13,119 nucleotides of DNA from an uncultured Faecalibacterium sp. (GCA_900765705.1 CAAFSR010000306.1:1-13119), one strand, 5' to 3'. Positions 7,301 through 12,789 are shown, counted from the first letter of the stretch. Notes: generated by a model not told the origin, from the sequence alone. Numbers and translations: made by a program.

Positions 7301-9221
7301 TATCGTAGAAAGTAATGGAAACATGACCGTTTTCTACTTTGCCAACACCAACAGCTTCTTTGTTAGAATTATAGACAATACCGTCTTCCGTGAAATTTTT
7401 TAAAGCCTCCGGCAAAGGATACACAATGGTGTTCCGAGTAGAAGACAACGTGCGGGGCGGCAGTGTGTATTCCAGAACAGCCTGAATCTGATCGTATTCA
7501 TCGACATCGGAATTGTCCTGAATATCCTGCCATTGCTCCCCTGCACTTCCGCGATACTGCAATTTTGCAGAGGTGATATTCTCCGTGAAATCGTAGGTAT
7601 CTGCGGTCGGAAGCAGGGTCCCCGTTGCTGCCAGTGCAGGCGCGCGGTTCGGGCCGCTGGCGGAGATGGCAGGCATCTGGCTGGCGTACTGGGCGGCGGC
7701 AATATCCACCACGGCCAGTACATCAGCATCAAGCAGCATTACCTCGGCAACCTTGCCGTCCACATCGCCGGAAATAACGGTCAGCGTACCGGCATCGCTG
7801 TCCACCTCGCTGACAATGCCCACGGTATCCACGGGCAGGGCGTCGGTCACGGTGGTGGTCTGCGGCTCGGCAGCGGGGGATACCACGCTGGGGGCAGCGG
7901 TTTCGGGGGTAAGCACGCTGTCCTGTGTGCCGGTGGTGGGGGCGATATCCGGCGCAGAAGCGTCGTATTCCGCAAGCTCTGCGCTGTTTTCGAACTCGGT
8001 GCTCACGCTGGAAGCATCATCCATGGCGTCGGCAGGCTCAGTGGCTGCGCTGAACAGGTCGTCCAGATCCGCCTCCACACCATCGGCGCTGCTGTCCACA
8101 GCCACGGTGCGGGTGACATACTTATTATAAATAACGATATCGCCGGGTTGGGCGGCACCGCCGTCCTCCTCCAGCAGCCAGTCCATGCCGCTCATAGCGC
8201 TGCGCAGGGCAAGCACGCTGGCCTCCTGCGGGATGGCGCTTTGGGGGATGCTGGCATATTTCAGGCAGTAAGAGAGGAACATCACGTCCCACTCGCCGTA
8301 GGGGTTATTGTAGGAATCGCCGTAGCGGGTGTAGTAGCGCAGGGTCACGCCGTCTGCGGGGTCGATCTCGAAGTTTTTCTCGCTCTGCTCGTAGCCCAGC
8401 TGGGTCTTTGCCACGCTGAGCAGGTCCTCGTTCCATTCGCCGGTCATCTCCACCCCGGCGGTGGAAGCCTGCCACTCCTCGGGGGTCTCGATGTCGGCGG
8501 AGGTGTCGCTCAGGCAGGCTACGGTGTGGTGATGCTCCGGCAGGGGGCAGGTGAGCACTTCCTCATAGCAGGCGTCGGTGTGGTGGTGGTAGATGGGCTG
8601 CACGGTGTCCACTACCGGCTCCAGCGCCACAGGCTCAGCCATAGCCATGGCTGCCAGCTCGGCGCTCTGGGTGGGCTCCACTACCTGCTCCACAAGCTCG
8701 CCCTCTTCCAGTCCGCAGGTCAGCTCGTAGCTGGTGGTGTAGCAGCTTTCGTCGTGGGTGTGCTCAAATTTTTCGCAGATCAGGCTGCCGTCCTCGGGGT
8801 CGAAGCAGTCGTCGCCGTGGACGTGCTCTTCCTCCAGGCAGGTCAGGGTCTGCACCTCGGTGTAGCAGTCCTCGGTGTGTTCGTGGGGCACAAACTCGAT
8901 CTGCGGCTCCAGCTCCAGCGGCATGATCTCTTCCTCGGCGCTGGGCTCGGCGGCCTCGGCGGCAGCGATCTCGCTTGCGTTTTTAAGGGCACCTTCCTCA
9001 TAACCGCAGGTCAGCACCTTCTCGTAGCAAGCCTCCGTGTGGGTGTGCTCTACCTCGCCGCACTGGTACTGCGCGGTCATAGAGATGCCCACGCCGTGCA
9101 GCTGCCAGTTGACGAACAGGGTGGTGATCATGGCAAGCGCCAGCACAAACGCAGTGTAGCGCCGCAGCGTGTGCCGGTTTTCGCGGAAACGCTCCATGTG
9201 CGTTTTTAAAATGTCGTTCAT
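4329..9221 (-). CDS. Giant pilus tip adhesin, LPXTG-anchored
   Basis: A 1630-residue surface protein. Domains in order: a basic 21-residue start and signal helix (about 22-48). Then His/Cys repeats (54-237) of the form H-x-H-T-x-x-C-Y...L-x-C. Then a CHAP/NlpC-like amidase fold (about 258-505) in which the expected catalytic Cys is Asp312 (GEWDVMF) and the expected His is Thr466 (DTVGIV), split by an acidic low-complexity insert (about 372-460). A long array of Ig-like/DUF11-like adhesive domains follows (about 545-1450, e.g. ITDTLPAGVKI). A CnaB domain (1455-1580) has the E-box FKLVETQAPAGY. The protein ends with LPSTG (1590-1594), a membrane helix and KRRR. The start has a GGGAGGAGG site 22 bases after the signal peptidase stop. 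Size and position before the backbone pilin indicate the tip subunit; the ligand is unknown. GC content drops sharply near residue 534. Confidence 0.93.
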   Translation of the reverse strand: MNDILKTHMERFRENRHTLRRYTAFVLALAMITTLFVNWQLHGVGISMTAQYQCGEVEHTHTEACYEKVLTCGYEEGALKNASEIAAAEAAEPSAEEEIMPLELEPQIEFVPHEHTEDCYTEVQTLTCLEEEHVHGDDCFDPEDGSLICEKFEHTHDESCYTTSYELTCGLEEGELVEQVVEPTQSAELAAMAMAEPVALEPVVDTVQPIYHHHTDACYEEVLTCPLPEHHHTVACLSDTSADIETPEEWQASTAGVEMTGEWNEDLLSVAKTQLGYEQSEKNFEIDPADGVTLRYYTRYGDSYNNPYGEWDVMFLSYCLKYASIPQSAIPQEASVLALRSAMSGMDWLLEEDGGAAQPGDIVIYNKYVTRTVAVDSSADGVEADLDDLFSAATEPADAMDDASSVSTEFENSAELAEYDASAPDIAPTTGTQDSVLTPETAAPSVVSPAAEPQTTTVTDALPVDTVGIVSEVDSDAGTLTVISGDVDGKVAEVMLLDADVLAVVDIAAAQYASQMPAISASGPNRAPALAATGTLLPTADTYDFTENITSAKLQYRGSAGEQWQDIQDNSDVDEYDQIQAVLEYTLPPRTLSSTRNTIVYPLPEALKNFTEDGIVYNSNKEAVGVGKVENGHVSITFYDTYVQKNAIGSEISGSLAFNGEAKEMNIQHDTETVINFNKSHSSKITIKKDYNKKGDLHTSKQTSDYDLEKGAVKYTVKVWSTYGTADHPIQLEDIMTDIKLDRTQSITVVKKDGSSASIDNLTYETDDKGFTGTLPALGADEYYELTYWGVLPSDLKGGNVTTTNKIHVESKNSDGAKIESDASVDFSFNTVKKQGVKNSDGTITWTITLNENHAEMNGWTLSDELNGNAYTGTVTITPSAGTSFTAALPYKFGSDPADTNTTASYTITYNTTDDHPYNTSQVKNKVTLKDDKDNEKGSSEYGVEVGSKDAYFKTGTGVTDNGNGTLTLNWEVELIIDKDYPAGGWKWCDYASYYSVCAQYFTPAQRTALYAELTRVLGHSDYTVTDGYNPKADDGTGNWGSIGIVGNQPLQKDTVLKFSFSTTAKCPSTKTDFKNHCSFNNTAFEGTNTYKPSGNAVVKKLDKLTNSEANSSHDYHDINGKPEWKIEVTLTEAFKAAESGLEHIVITDTLPAGVKISDIDIKTNNYWGKNGEEKNDSVWNLHTWINNDASGGVTGHGPDIPVTTTTVGDHQVVTLRIPLRLLQCLAVDEKINIYVTTDITDNPANWVSTQKNFTNEVNVTDSTNKDWGTASQTQEITYNSLHDAVQKSGRQVDVGEAADTVEYTVIVNPDGQTILGTPDIKLTLVDDLAYTYDPWHNNMLITLKPSSVAVYEYDKATNALGSPLTVSEYSYLYETIGYGSGSGNENRINRLTFTLPNAKPLAVVYRYLSNASHDITLNNTATLLAQDKKITSVTDSQYVKITSSSWNANAKEGVYAYKVDKDNNGLYLSGAKFSFYAWDSTKNDWSLVSDEIVTDEQGALVNTAGKNLSEIMNSQKVQLRNQAFKLVETQAPAGYIFDPDNSYYFYIPDSNVTTYPEKLPSDLSAYHVTSAGGYLYLTNEKEQTQDYELPSTGGTGTLPFTAVGGTMMLTALVYSFFHHKRRREGRADD
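8511..9062 (-). repeat. His/Cys-rich protein repeats in the tip adhesin
   Basis: Five complete units and one half unit of H-x-H-[T/G]-x-x-C-[Y/F] followed by L-x-C. First cysteines fall at residues 65, 119, 139, 160, 218 and 236; second cysteines at 72, 128, 149, 169 and 225. The regular His-His-Cys-Cys set suggests metal binding or disulfide-braced hairpins outside the cell. This is inferred from residue spacing only. Confidence 0.8.
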
Positions 9222-9243
9222 ACCTGATTGCCTCCTCCCGGGT

Positions 9244-9834
9244 TCAATGGATCAACGAAAAACTGGACAGGGGCCATACCCGCAGGAACACCCTGCCCAC
9301 GATCTGATTTTTTTCCACGCAGCCGATCACGCTGCTGCGGCTGTCGATGGAGGTGGCGCGGTGGTCGCCCAGCACGAAGTACCGGTTTTCCGGCACCTGA
9401 TAGGGGAACCGGATATCGCACTCGCCCACGGTCAGCGAATCCACATAGGGTTCGTCCAGCACCTCACCGTTCACCGAGACCACGCCGTTCACGTCCATAT
9501 CGATCACATCACCGGGCTGCCCGATGATGCGCTTGAGCAATAGCTTGTTCTGCCAGTAAAAACCGCACAGCTCGCCGTTCTGGATGCGGTCGGATTTTAC
9601 CAGCAGGATAATGTCTTTATCGTTTAAGGTCGGGTTCATGCTGTCGCCGGAGACCTGAAGCACCGGCAGAAACAGCGTGGCCAGCAGCACAGCCACTGCA
9701 GCCACCACCACCAGAATGTAGATCGTGCTGCGCAGCACCCGCTTGTAACGGCTCTGGTACGCAAGACGCTCACGCTCTGCGGCCACTTCCTCGGTGGAGG
9801 GGATGGAAGCGAACCGGATATCGCGTTTTTTCAT
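9244..9834 (-). CDS. lepB: Type I signal peptidase dedicated to the pilus operon
   Basis: A 196-residue membrane serine protease that removes signal peptides from exported proteins. It has a cytoplasmic N-terminal segment (1-35), one membrane helix (about 36-58), the nucleophile Ser65 in SGDSMNPTL, the general base Lys101 in LLLKRIIGQPGD, and the conserved box GDHRATSIDSR (156-166). That box usually reads GDNR; His for Asn is a small departure. The length fits the Gram-positive SipS type. The ATG overlaps the stop of the upstream gene (ATGA) and is preceded by GGAGGAAAC, so translation is coupled. A signal peptidase inside a pilus operon has known parallels in streptococcal pilus islands and probably handles the pilin and adhesin precursors; that substrate range is inferred. 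Confidence 0.95.
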   Translation of the reverse strand: MKKRDIRFASIPSTEEVAAERERLAYQSRYKRVLRSTIYILVVVAAVAVLLATLFLPVLQVSGDSMNPTLNDKDIILLVKSDRIQNGELCGFYWQNKLLLKRIIGQPGDVIDMDVNGVVSVNGEVLDEPYVDSLTVGECDIRFPYQVPENRYFVLGDHRATSIDSRSSVIGCVEKNQIVGRVFLRVWPLSSFSLIH

Positions 9835-10370
9835 GTTTCCTCCGAAGGCAGGATGTCGGTGCTGCGGTACTGGTCCAATAGCTCGTTGGCCTTACGGTCA
9901 AAGGCCTGCCAGCGCTGCTGCACCTCCTGCTCTGCCCGGGCCACCATGGCCGCACAGTCGGCCTCGGTCTGGGTACATTTTTGTGCGGCGGCAGCGGTCA
10001 TGGTCTCGCATTCCTGCTGCGTCTGCGCTTTCAGGCTGTCGGCGTCTGCCTGCACCTGCTCCAGAATGCGCTTGGCCTCGCTGCGCGCCTGCGACAGGGT
10101 GTTGGCGGCGGTGGCGTTGGTGTCCGCAAGGCTTGCCTGTACCGAGTGCAGATAGTCGTCGGCGGCAGCCTGCGCGGCGGCAAACACGTTGTTCAGCTCC
10201 AGCGCAGCCTGCGCGATAGAACCAGCGCTTTCCAGCCGCAGCTGCCGGTCCTGCAGCTGCGCGGTAAGCGCGGCGTTCTGCGCCTTGAGCTGATCCTCGC
10301 TCTGCTTCAGTGCATAAATAATCTCTATCAGTTCAGCGCGGTGCATCCGCCGCAGTTCACGATCTGCCAT
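9831..10370 (-). CDS. Small coiled-coil protein opening the pilus operon
   Basis: A 179-residue soluble protein without signal peptide or membrane segment. The N terminus (RELRRMHRAELIEIIYALKQ, residues 5-24) looks like a compact conserved helix, followed by Ala/Gln/Glu-rich heptad-like sequence to about residue 165 (e.g. AKRILEQVQADADSLKAQTQ). Cysteines lie at 121, 132 and 139. Overall it recalls DivIVA-like or SMC-like coiled coils, but I recognise no specific family. It is the first gene of the operon and overlaps the signal peptidase start by four bases (ATGA), so it is made with the pilus machinery. A cytoplasmic scaffold that places pilus assembly at a membrane site is one possibility, and is only a guess. 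The start is supported by GGGAG about 11 bases upstream. Confidence 0.85.
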   Translation of the reverse strand: MADRELRRMHRAELIEIIYALKQSEDQLKAQNAALTAQLQDRQLRLESAGSIAQAALELNNVFAAAQAAADDYLHSVQASLADTNATAANTLSQARSEAKRILEQVQADADSLKAQTQQECETMTAAAAQKCTQTEADCAAMVARAEQEVQQRWQAFDRKANELLDQYRSTDILPSEET

Positions 10371-10443
10371 GTGCGTTCATACTCCCAAATCTGAATTACG
10401 AAAAGGTTTTCATAAATTGCGAAAACACTTAACAAAAACTCTG

Positions 10444-10501
10444 AAAAAGCGCTTACCGTCGCACTATTTTTGCGGCGGATGGGGGGCGCAGAGCGCTTTT
10501 T
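10444..10501 (-). other. Branched hairpin in the pilus leader, possible attenuator
   Basis: Outer arms AAAAAGCGCT (10444-10453) and AGCGCTTTTT (10492-10501) pair perfectly over 10 bp. Inside, 10456-10462 pairs with 10472-10478 (7 bp, one wobble). Read on the minus strand the structure ends in five T, so it could terminate or attenuate transcription entering the pilus operon. The symmetrical T/A ends make it usable in either direction. Confidence 0.5.
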
Positions 10502-10665
10502 GCCAACTGCCTTATTTTACCGCACCCTATGTAACTACAATATACAAAACAGACACAAAATTAAGAGAAAAAAATCGAAAAAATTCGCAACTTTTCTCAT
10601 TTTGCGTGCAGAATTACCAATTTCTTGCTATTTAAATATAAAATTGGCAAAAAGTTCCTTTACAA

Positions 10666-10679
10666 TTCAAACGTTTGAA
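10666..10679. promoter_or_regulatory. 14-bp perfect palindrome, candidate operator
   Basis: TTCAAACGTTTGAA is a perfect palindrome lying directly against a possible -35 box (10660-10665) of the pilus leader. This position suits a dimeric regulator. The regulator is unknown. Confidence 0.5.
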
Positions 10680-10715
10680 GTTTTGCACTGTGCTATGCTG
10701 AATTGCCGCGCGTAC

Positions 10716-10756
10716 AAAAAAGGGAGCCGCACATTTTCGAAAAATGTGCGGCTCCC
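10716..10756 (-). terminator. Strong intrinsic terminator of the two-gene peptide unit
   Basis: A perfect 16-bp stem (10722-10737 with 10741-10756, 3-nt loop) is followed on the minus strand by six T. It lies 24 bases past the stop of the double-glycine peptide gene. Confidence 0.93.
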
Positions 10757-10780
10757 GAACCGGTCTTTGGGTGCAGTCTT

Positions 10781-11014
10781 TTACTTGCCGAAGCTGCCCA
10801 GCAGGCTGTTCAGCGAAACAAAGGACTGGTAGATAACGTTGACGTTGTTGATGATGGAGCTTGCGCCGGAGAAGATGCGGGCGATGTAGTTGAACACCTT
10901 GCCGACATCCAGGAAGGTCTGGTAGGCGTTGTTGGTACCGCCGTCCAGATAGGTCATTTCCTCAGCCTCGATGGCGGCGTAGCTGGCGGGCAGTTTCATG
11001 GTGGAAGTAGTCAT
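10781..11014 (-). CDS. Double-glycine leader peptide (bacteriocin/signal-like)
   Basis: A 77-residue peptide. Residues 1-26 form a leader that ends IEAEEMTYLDGG, matching the double-glycine consensus in which hydrophobic residues and an E-(E/L)-M pattern precede Gly-Gly; C39 peptidase domains of ABC exporters cut such leaders after GG. The predicted 51-residue product starts TNNAYQTF, has no Cys, carries about +2 net charge, and is rich in Asn, Ser and aromatics with a hydrophobic middle (IINNVNVIYQSFVSL). It could be an unmodified class II bacteriocin or a secreted signal; I cannot tell which. I chose the ATG at 11014 because AAAGGGAT lies about eight bases upstream; a longer frame starting at 11137 would overlap the upstream gene and has no leader logic. 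No exporter, immunity gene or C39 peptidase lies in the window. It is cotranscribed with the InlB-repeat protein 47 bases upstream. Confidence 0.8.
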   Translation of the reverse strand: MTTSTMKLPASYAAIEAEEMTYLDGGTNNAYQTFLDVGKVFNYIARIFSGASSIINNVNVIYQSFVSLNSLLGSFGK

Positions 11015-11061
11015 GGTAAGATCCCTTTCTTCATTGGTATCATTGTGCTTTACAGCATAGT

Positions 11062-11514
11062 TCAGAACATGGTGGCGACCAGCAGGGTGGTAAGCAGCGC
11101 ACCGGCTACCAGCGCGGGCCCTACATACTTCTGCCACTGGACGTTGATGGTGGGGGGCTGCGGTACAATGGAGCTGCCGGGCTTGGCAGTCCAGTGGGCG
11201 TAGATGGTGGTGTCGGAGGTGAACACGGTAGAGGTGGTCACCTTGCTGCCACCAACCGGCTCGGTGTACCAGCCGTCAAAGGTGTAGCCTGTCATGGTAG
11301 GCTGCTCGGGCGTGCTCTCCAGTTTGCCGGACAGGGTCGTGTAGGTGACCACGGTAGAGCAGATGCCGCCCTGAGCATCCATACCAATGGCGTACACGGT
11401 CTCTTCCTTTTTGCTCCCCGAAGTATTGTCGGCAGCAAATGCAGCCGGCAGCGCACAGCTCAGCAGCGTGAACAGGCAAAGCCCGACTGCCAGCGTTTTC
11501 AGGAATTTTTTCAT
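11062..11514 (-). CDS. Secreted InlB-type repeat protein with C-terminal membrane helix
   Basis: A 150-residue exported protein. The signal peptide covers residues 1-27 (ending AAFA); LLSC at 17-20 vaguely recalls a lipobox, but hydrophobic sequence follows it, so ordinary cleavage is more likely. Residues about 55-110 form one Listeria-Bacteroides/InlB B-type repeat (Flg_new family), recognised by GYTFDGWYTEPVGGSKV and TTIYAHW. A short Pro-rich linker leads to a hydrophobic C-terminal helix (131-149) without an LPXTG signal, so the protein would sit in the membrane with its repeat outside. It is the first gene of a two-gene unit with the double-glycine peptide. The two ribosome sites are similar (GAGGGATCTC and AAAGGGATCT). 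A partner, receptor or immunity role for the peptide is possible but inferred from adjacency only. Confidence 0.8.
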   Translation of the reverse strand: MKKFLKTLAVGLCLFTLLSCALPAAFAADNTSGSKKEETVYAIGMDAQGGICSTVVTYTTLSGKLESTPEQPTMTGYTFDGWYTEPVGGSKVTTSTVFTSDTTIYAHWTAKPGSSIVPQPPTINVQWQKYVGPALVAGALLTTLLVATMF

Positions 11515-11558
11515 GAGATCCCTCGCTTTCCTTCACAAAGATGGAGACACTACCCCAC

Positions 11559-11573
11559 CCGGGCGCAGCCCGG
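11559..11573 (-). other. Hairpin in the 5' leader of the InlB-repeat/peptide unit
   Basis: CCGGGC (11559-11564) pairs with GCCCGG (11568-11573) over six GC pairs with a 3-nt loop. It lies between the predicted promoter and the first gene. No T run follows. Confidence 0.4.
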
Positions 11574-11600
11574 ACGGCGGAGAAGTTTCTTCAACCTATT

Positions 11601-11630
11601 TTTATCACATCCAGTGTACCAGAACCGCAA
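11601..11630 (-). promoter_or_regulatory. Candidate promoter of the InlB-repeat/peptide unit
   Basis: On the minus strand TTGCGG (-35, 11625-11630) is followed after 18 bases by GATAAA (-10, 11601-11606), preceded by an extended TGT. The match is moderate, and the distance to the first gene leaves a leader of about 80 bases. Confidence 0.45.
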
Positions 11631-11631
11631 C

Positions 11632-11731
11632 AAAAAATACAGTCTTTTGAAAAAATAATAAGAAAAATTATGAAAAAAATAAATTTCATCTTCGTAGGGC
11701 GGTGTCTGCGCCCCGATAGACTGTATTTTTT
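11632..11731. repeat. Inverted-repeat element with 14-bp perfect arms
   Basis: AAAAAATACAGTCT (11632-11645) is repeated inverted at 11718-11731, enclosing 72 bases that hold two further small dyads (ATGAAA/TTTCAT and GGGCG/CGCCC at 11697-11713). No coding content is evident. It may be a small dispersed palindromic element or a structured RNA. One arm abuts the promoter of the peptide unit. Confidence 0.5.
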
Positions 11732-11862
11732 GAAAACAGCACCCCCGGAAGCTTCTCTTTCGTAAAAAAATGGAAGGAAATGGAAAAAAGCAAAAATCAT
11801 GCCATGCCGGACCGCTGCAGGGAAAGGACCCGGGAAAAAGTTGCAAAAACGCGGCATACCTC

Positions 11863-11891
11863 TTGTGAAATGGCAGAAAATATGCTATACT
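11863..11891 (+). promoter_or_regulatory. Promoter of tRNA-Gln
   Basis: TTGTGA (11863-11868), 17-base spacer, TATACT (11886-11891). The expected start falls about five bases before the mature tRNA. The rest of the stretch 11515-11902 outside the listed elements shows no credible gene. Confidence 0.8.
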
Positions 11892-11902
11892 GTCTTTCAT
11901 GA

Positions 11903-11976
11903 TGCGCCATCGCCAAGCGGTAAGGCAGGGGACTTTGACTCCCCCATCGTAGGTTCGACTCCTGCTGGCGCAACCA
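11903..11976 (+). tRNA. trnQ: tRNA-Gln (anticodon TTG)
   Basis: A 74-nt cloverleaf including encoded CCA. The acceptor stem TGCGCCA pairs with TGGCGCA, with discriminator A then CCA. The anticodon arm GGGGA-CTTTGAC-TCCCC places TTG at the anticodon. The T loop GTTCGACTC is normal. It reads glutamine CAA (and CAG by wobble). Confidence 0.97.
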
Positions 11977-11977
11977 G

Positions 11978-12017
11978 AAAAAAGGCCGTTGCACAAATGC
12001 TGTGCAGCGGCCTTTTT
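11978..12017. terminator. Bidirectional terminator between tRNA-Gln and the GntR gene
   Basis: A-run plus GGCCGTTGCAC (11984-11994) pairs with GTGCAGCGGCC (12002-12012) plus T-run, with one wobble. T tracts on both strands let it end the tRNA transcript rightwards and the regulator transcript leftwards. It lies two bases from each gene's 3' end. Confidence 0.9.
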
Positions 12018-12019
12018 GG

Positions 12020-12721
12020 TTATTCTTTGCCTTTCGGCAGCTTGAAGTAGCCGCGGTACTCGTCCGAGTAGATTTTGCTGCCCATACGGCTCACGCCGCC
12101 GTACAGGTGGGTGCGCATCAGCGGCTCAATGGCGTCCAGATCCTTTTCCCGCAGGATGCGCAGCATCTCGGCGTGCTCGCTGACAACGCTGGGCACGTTG
12201 CGCGCGCCCACAATGTCCAGACGGATAAAGCGAGAGTAGTCTGCCTGCGGGCGGGTCATCTGCTGCCAGAGGTACTCCTTGCTGGTTTTGTGGAACCAGT
12301 ATTCGTGCATGGCAAGGTCGCAGCTGAGAAAGCGGTTGAAATCGAAGGTCTCCGGGCAGCAGCGGCTCTCGGCAGCCTCCAGCAGCATATTATAAAGGTG
12401 TTCCACCGCAAGCACTTCCATGGGCGAGCAGCTCTGCACAAAATCGCGGAAGACCATGCCCTCCACCGCAACACGCTGGAAGATGAGCTGGTCCACCACG
12501 CCAATATCGATGGCGGTAACGATGGTGCCCTTGCAGGGGATGATCTGCACAAAGCCGTTCTGCTCCAGCCGCTGCAAAACGCTGCGGATGGGGGTGCGCG
12601 AAACGCCGAACCGCTTGCACAGCTGGTTCTCGCTCAGCGCTTCCCCGGGCAGGATCTTCAGCGCGCAGATCTCGTCCTCCAGAATATGATAGAGCTCATC
12701 AGTGTGCTGTAGTGTTGCCAT
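12020..12721 (-). CDS. GntR-family transcriptional regulator, FCD subfamily
   Basis: A 233-residue DNA-binding regulator. The N-terminal winged helix (about 8-72) contains the GntR signature LSENQLCKRFGVSRTPIRSV (residues 29-48) and the wing GFVQIIPCKGTIVT. The C-terminal all-helical FCD domain (about 78-215) keeps the usual metal/ligand set: Asp135 and His139 in DLAMHEYWF, His183 in SEHAEML and His205 in RTHLYGG. Members of this family mostly repress sugar-acid, organic-acid or amino-acid catabolism genes and are released by the substrate; the ligand here cannot be read from sequence. The start is supported by a GGAG site eight bases upstream and a near-consensus promoter. The likely target is the divergent gene at the right edge of the window. 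Confidence 0.95.
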   Translation of the reverse strand: MATLQHTDELYHILEDEICALKILPGEALSENQLCKRFGVSRTPIRSVLQRLEQNGFVQIIPCKGTIVTAIDIGVVDQLIFQRVAVEGMVFRDFVQSCSPMEVLAVEHLYNMLLEAAESRCCPETFDFNRFLSCDLAMHEYWFHKTSKEYLWQQMTRPQADYSRFIRLDIVGARNVPSVVSEHAEMLRILREKDLDAIEPLMRTHLYGGVSRMGSKIYSDEYRGYFKLPKGKE

Positions 12722-12760
12722 AATCGTTCTCCATTATCCGGTCAATATAAGCTTACTATC

Positions 12761-12789
12761 ATTGTACCGTTCCGGCGGCAGAATGTCAA
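12761..12789 (-). promoter_or_regulatory. Promoter of the GntR regulator gene
   Basis: On the minus strand a consensus -35 TTGACA (12784-12789) is followed after exactly 17 bases by TACAAT (12761-12766). The leader is about 30 bases. Confidence 0.9.

Larger units (their letters stand above)
10371..10715 (-). promoter_or_regulatory. AT-rich leader/promoter region of the pilus operon
   Basis: A 345-base stretch with no credible gene on either strand, much richer in A+T than its surroundings. It must hold the start signals of the pilus operon, because the upstream unit is closed by a strong terminator at 10716-10756. The best minus-strand promoter I see is weak: TTGTAA (10660-10665) with TATATT 19 bases on (10635-10640). 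The palindrome and branched hairpin inside are listed separately. Confidence 0.5.

Noticed and set aside
7533..9209. 558-codon open frame on the + strand opposite the adhesin
   Set aside because: It is the mirror of a GC-rich, repeat-rich coding region, with a Gly/His/Val-biased product and no family features. The minus-strand protein has clear domains, signal and anchor.
10470..10832. 120-codon + strand frame across the pilus leader
   Set aside because: It runs through the peptide terminator and has no ribosome site or domain.
11015..11043. Ten-codon mini frame (MIPMKKGILP) ending in the TGA that overlaps the peptide start
   Set aside because: It is too short to support as a gene. It may be chance, though translational coupling is conceivable.
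10781..11137. Longer start (118 codons) for the double-glycine peptide
   Set aside because: It would overlap the InlB-repeat gene and bury the GG leader; the ATG at 11014 has its own ribosome site.
11903..11976. tRNA-Gln as an integration site for a mobile island carrying the pilus
   Set aside because: No integrase, direct repeat of the tRNA 3' end or other mobility gene is seen in the window.
11799..12050. 83-codon + strand frame over tRNA-Gln
   Set aside because: It spans a tRNA and a terminator.
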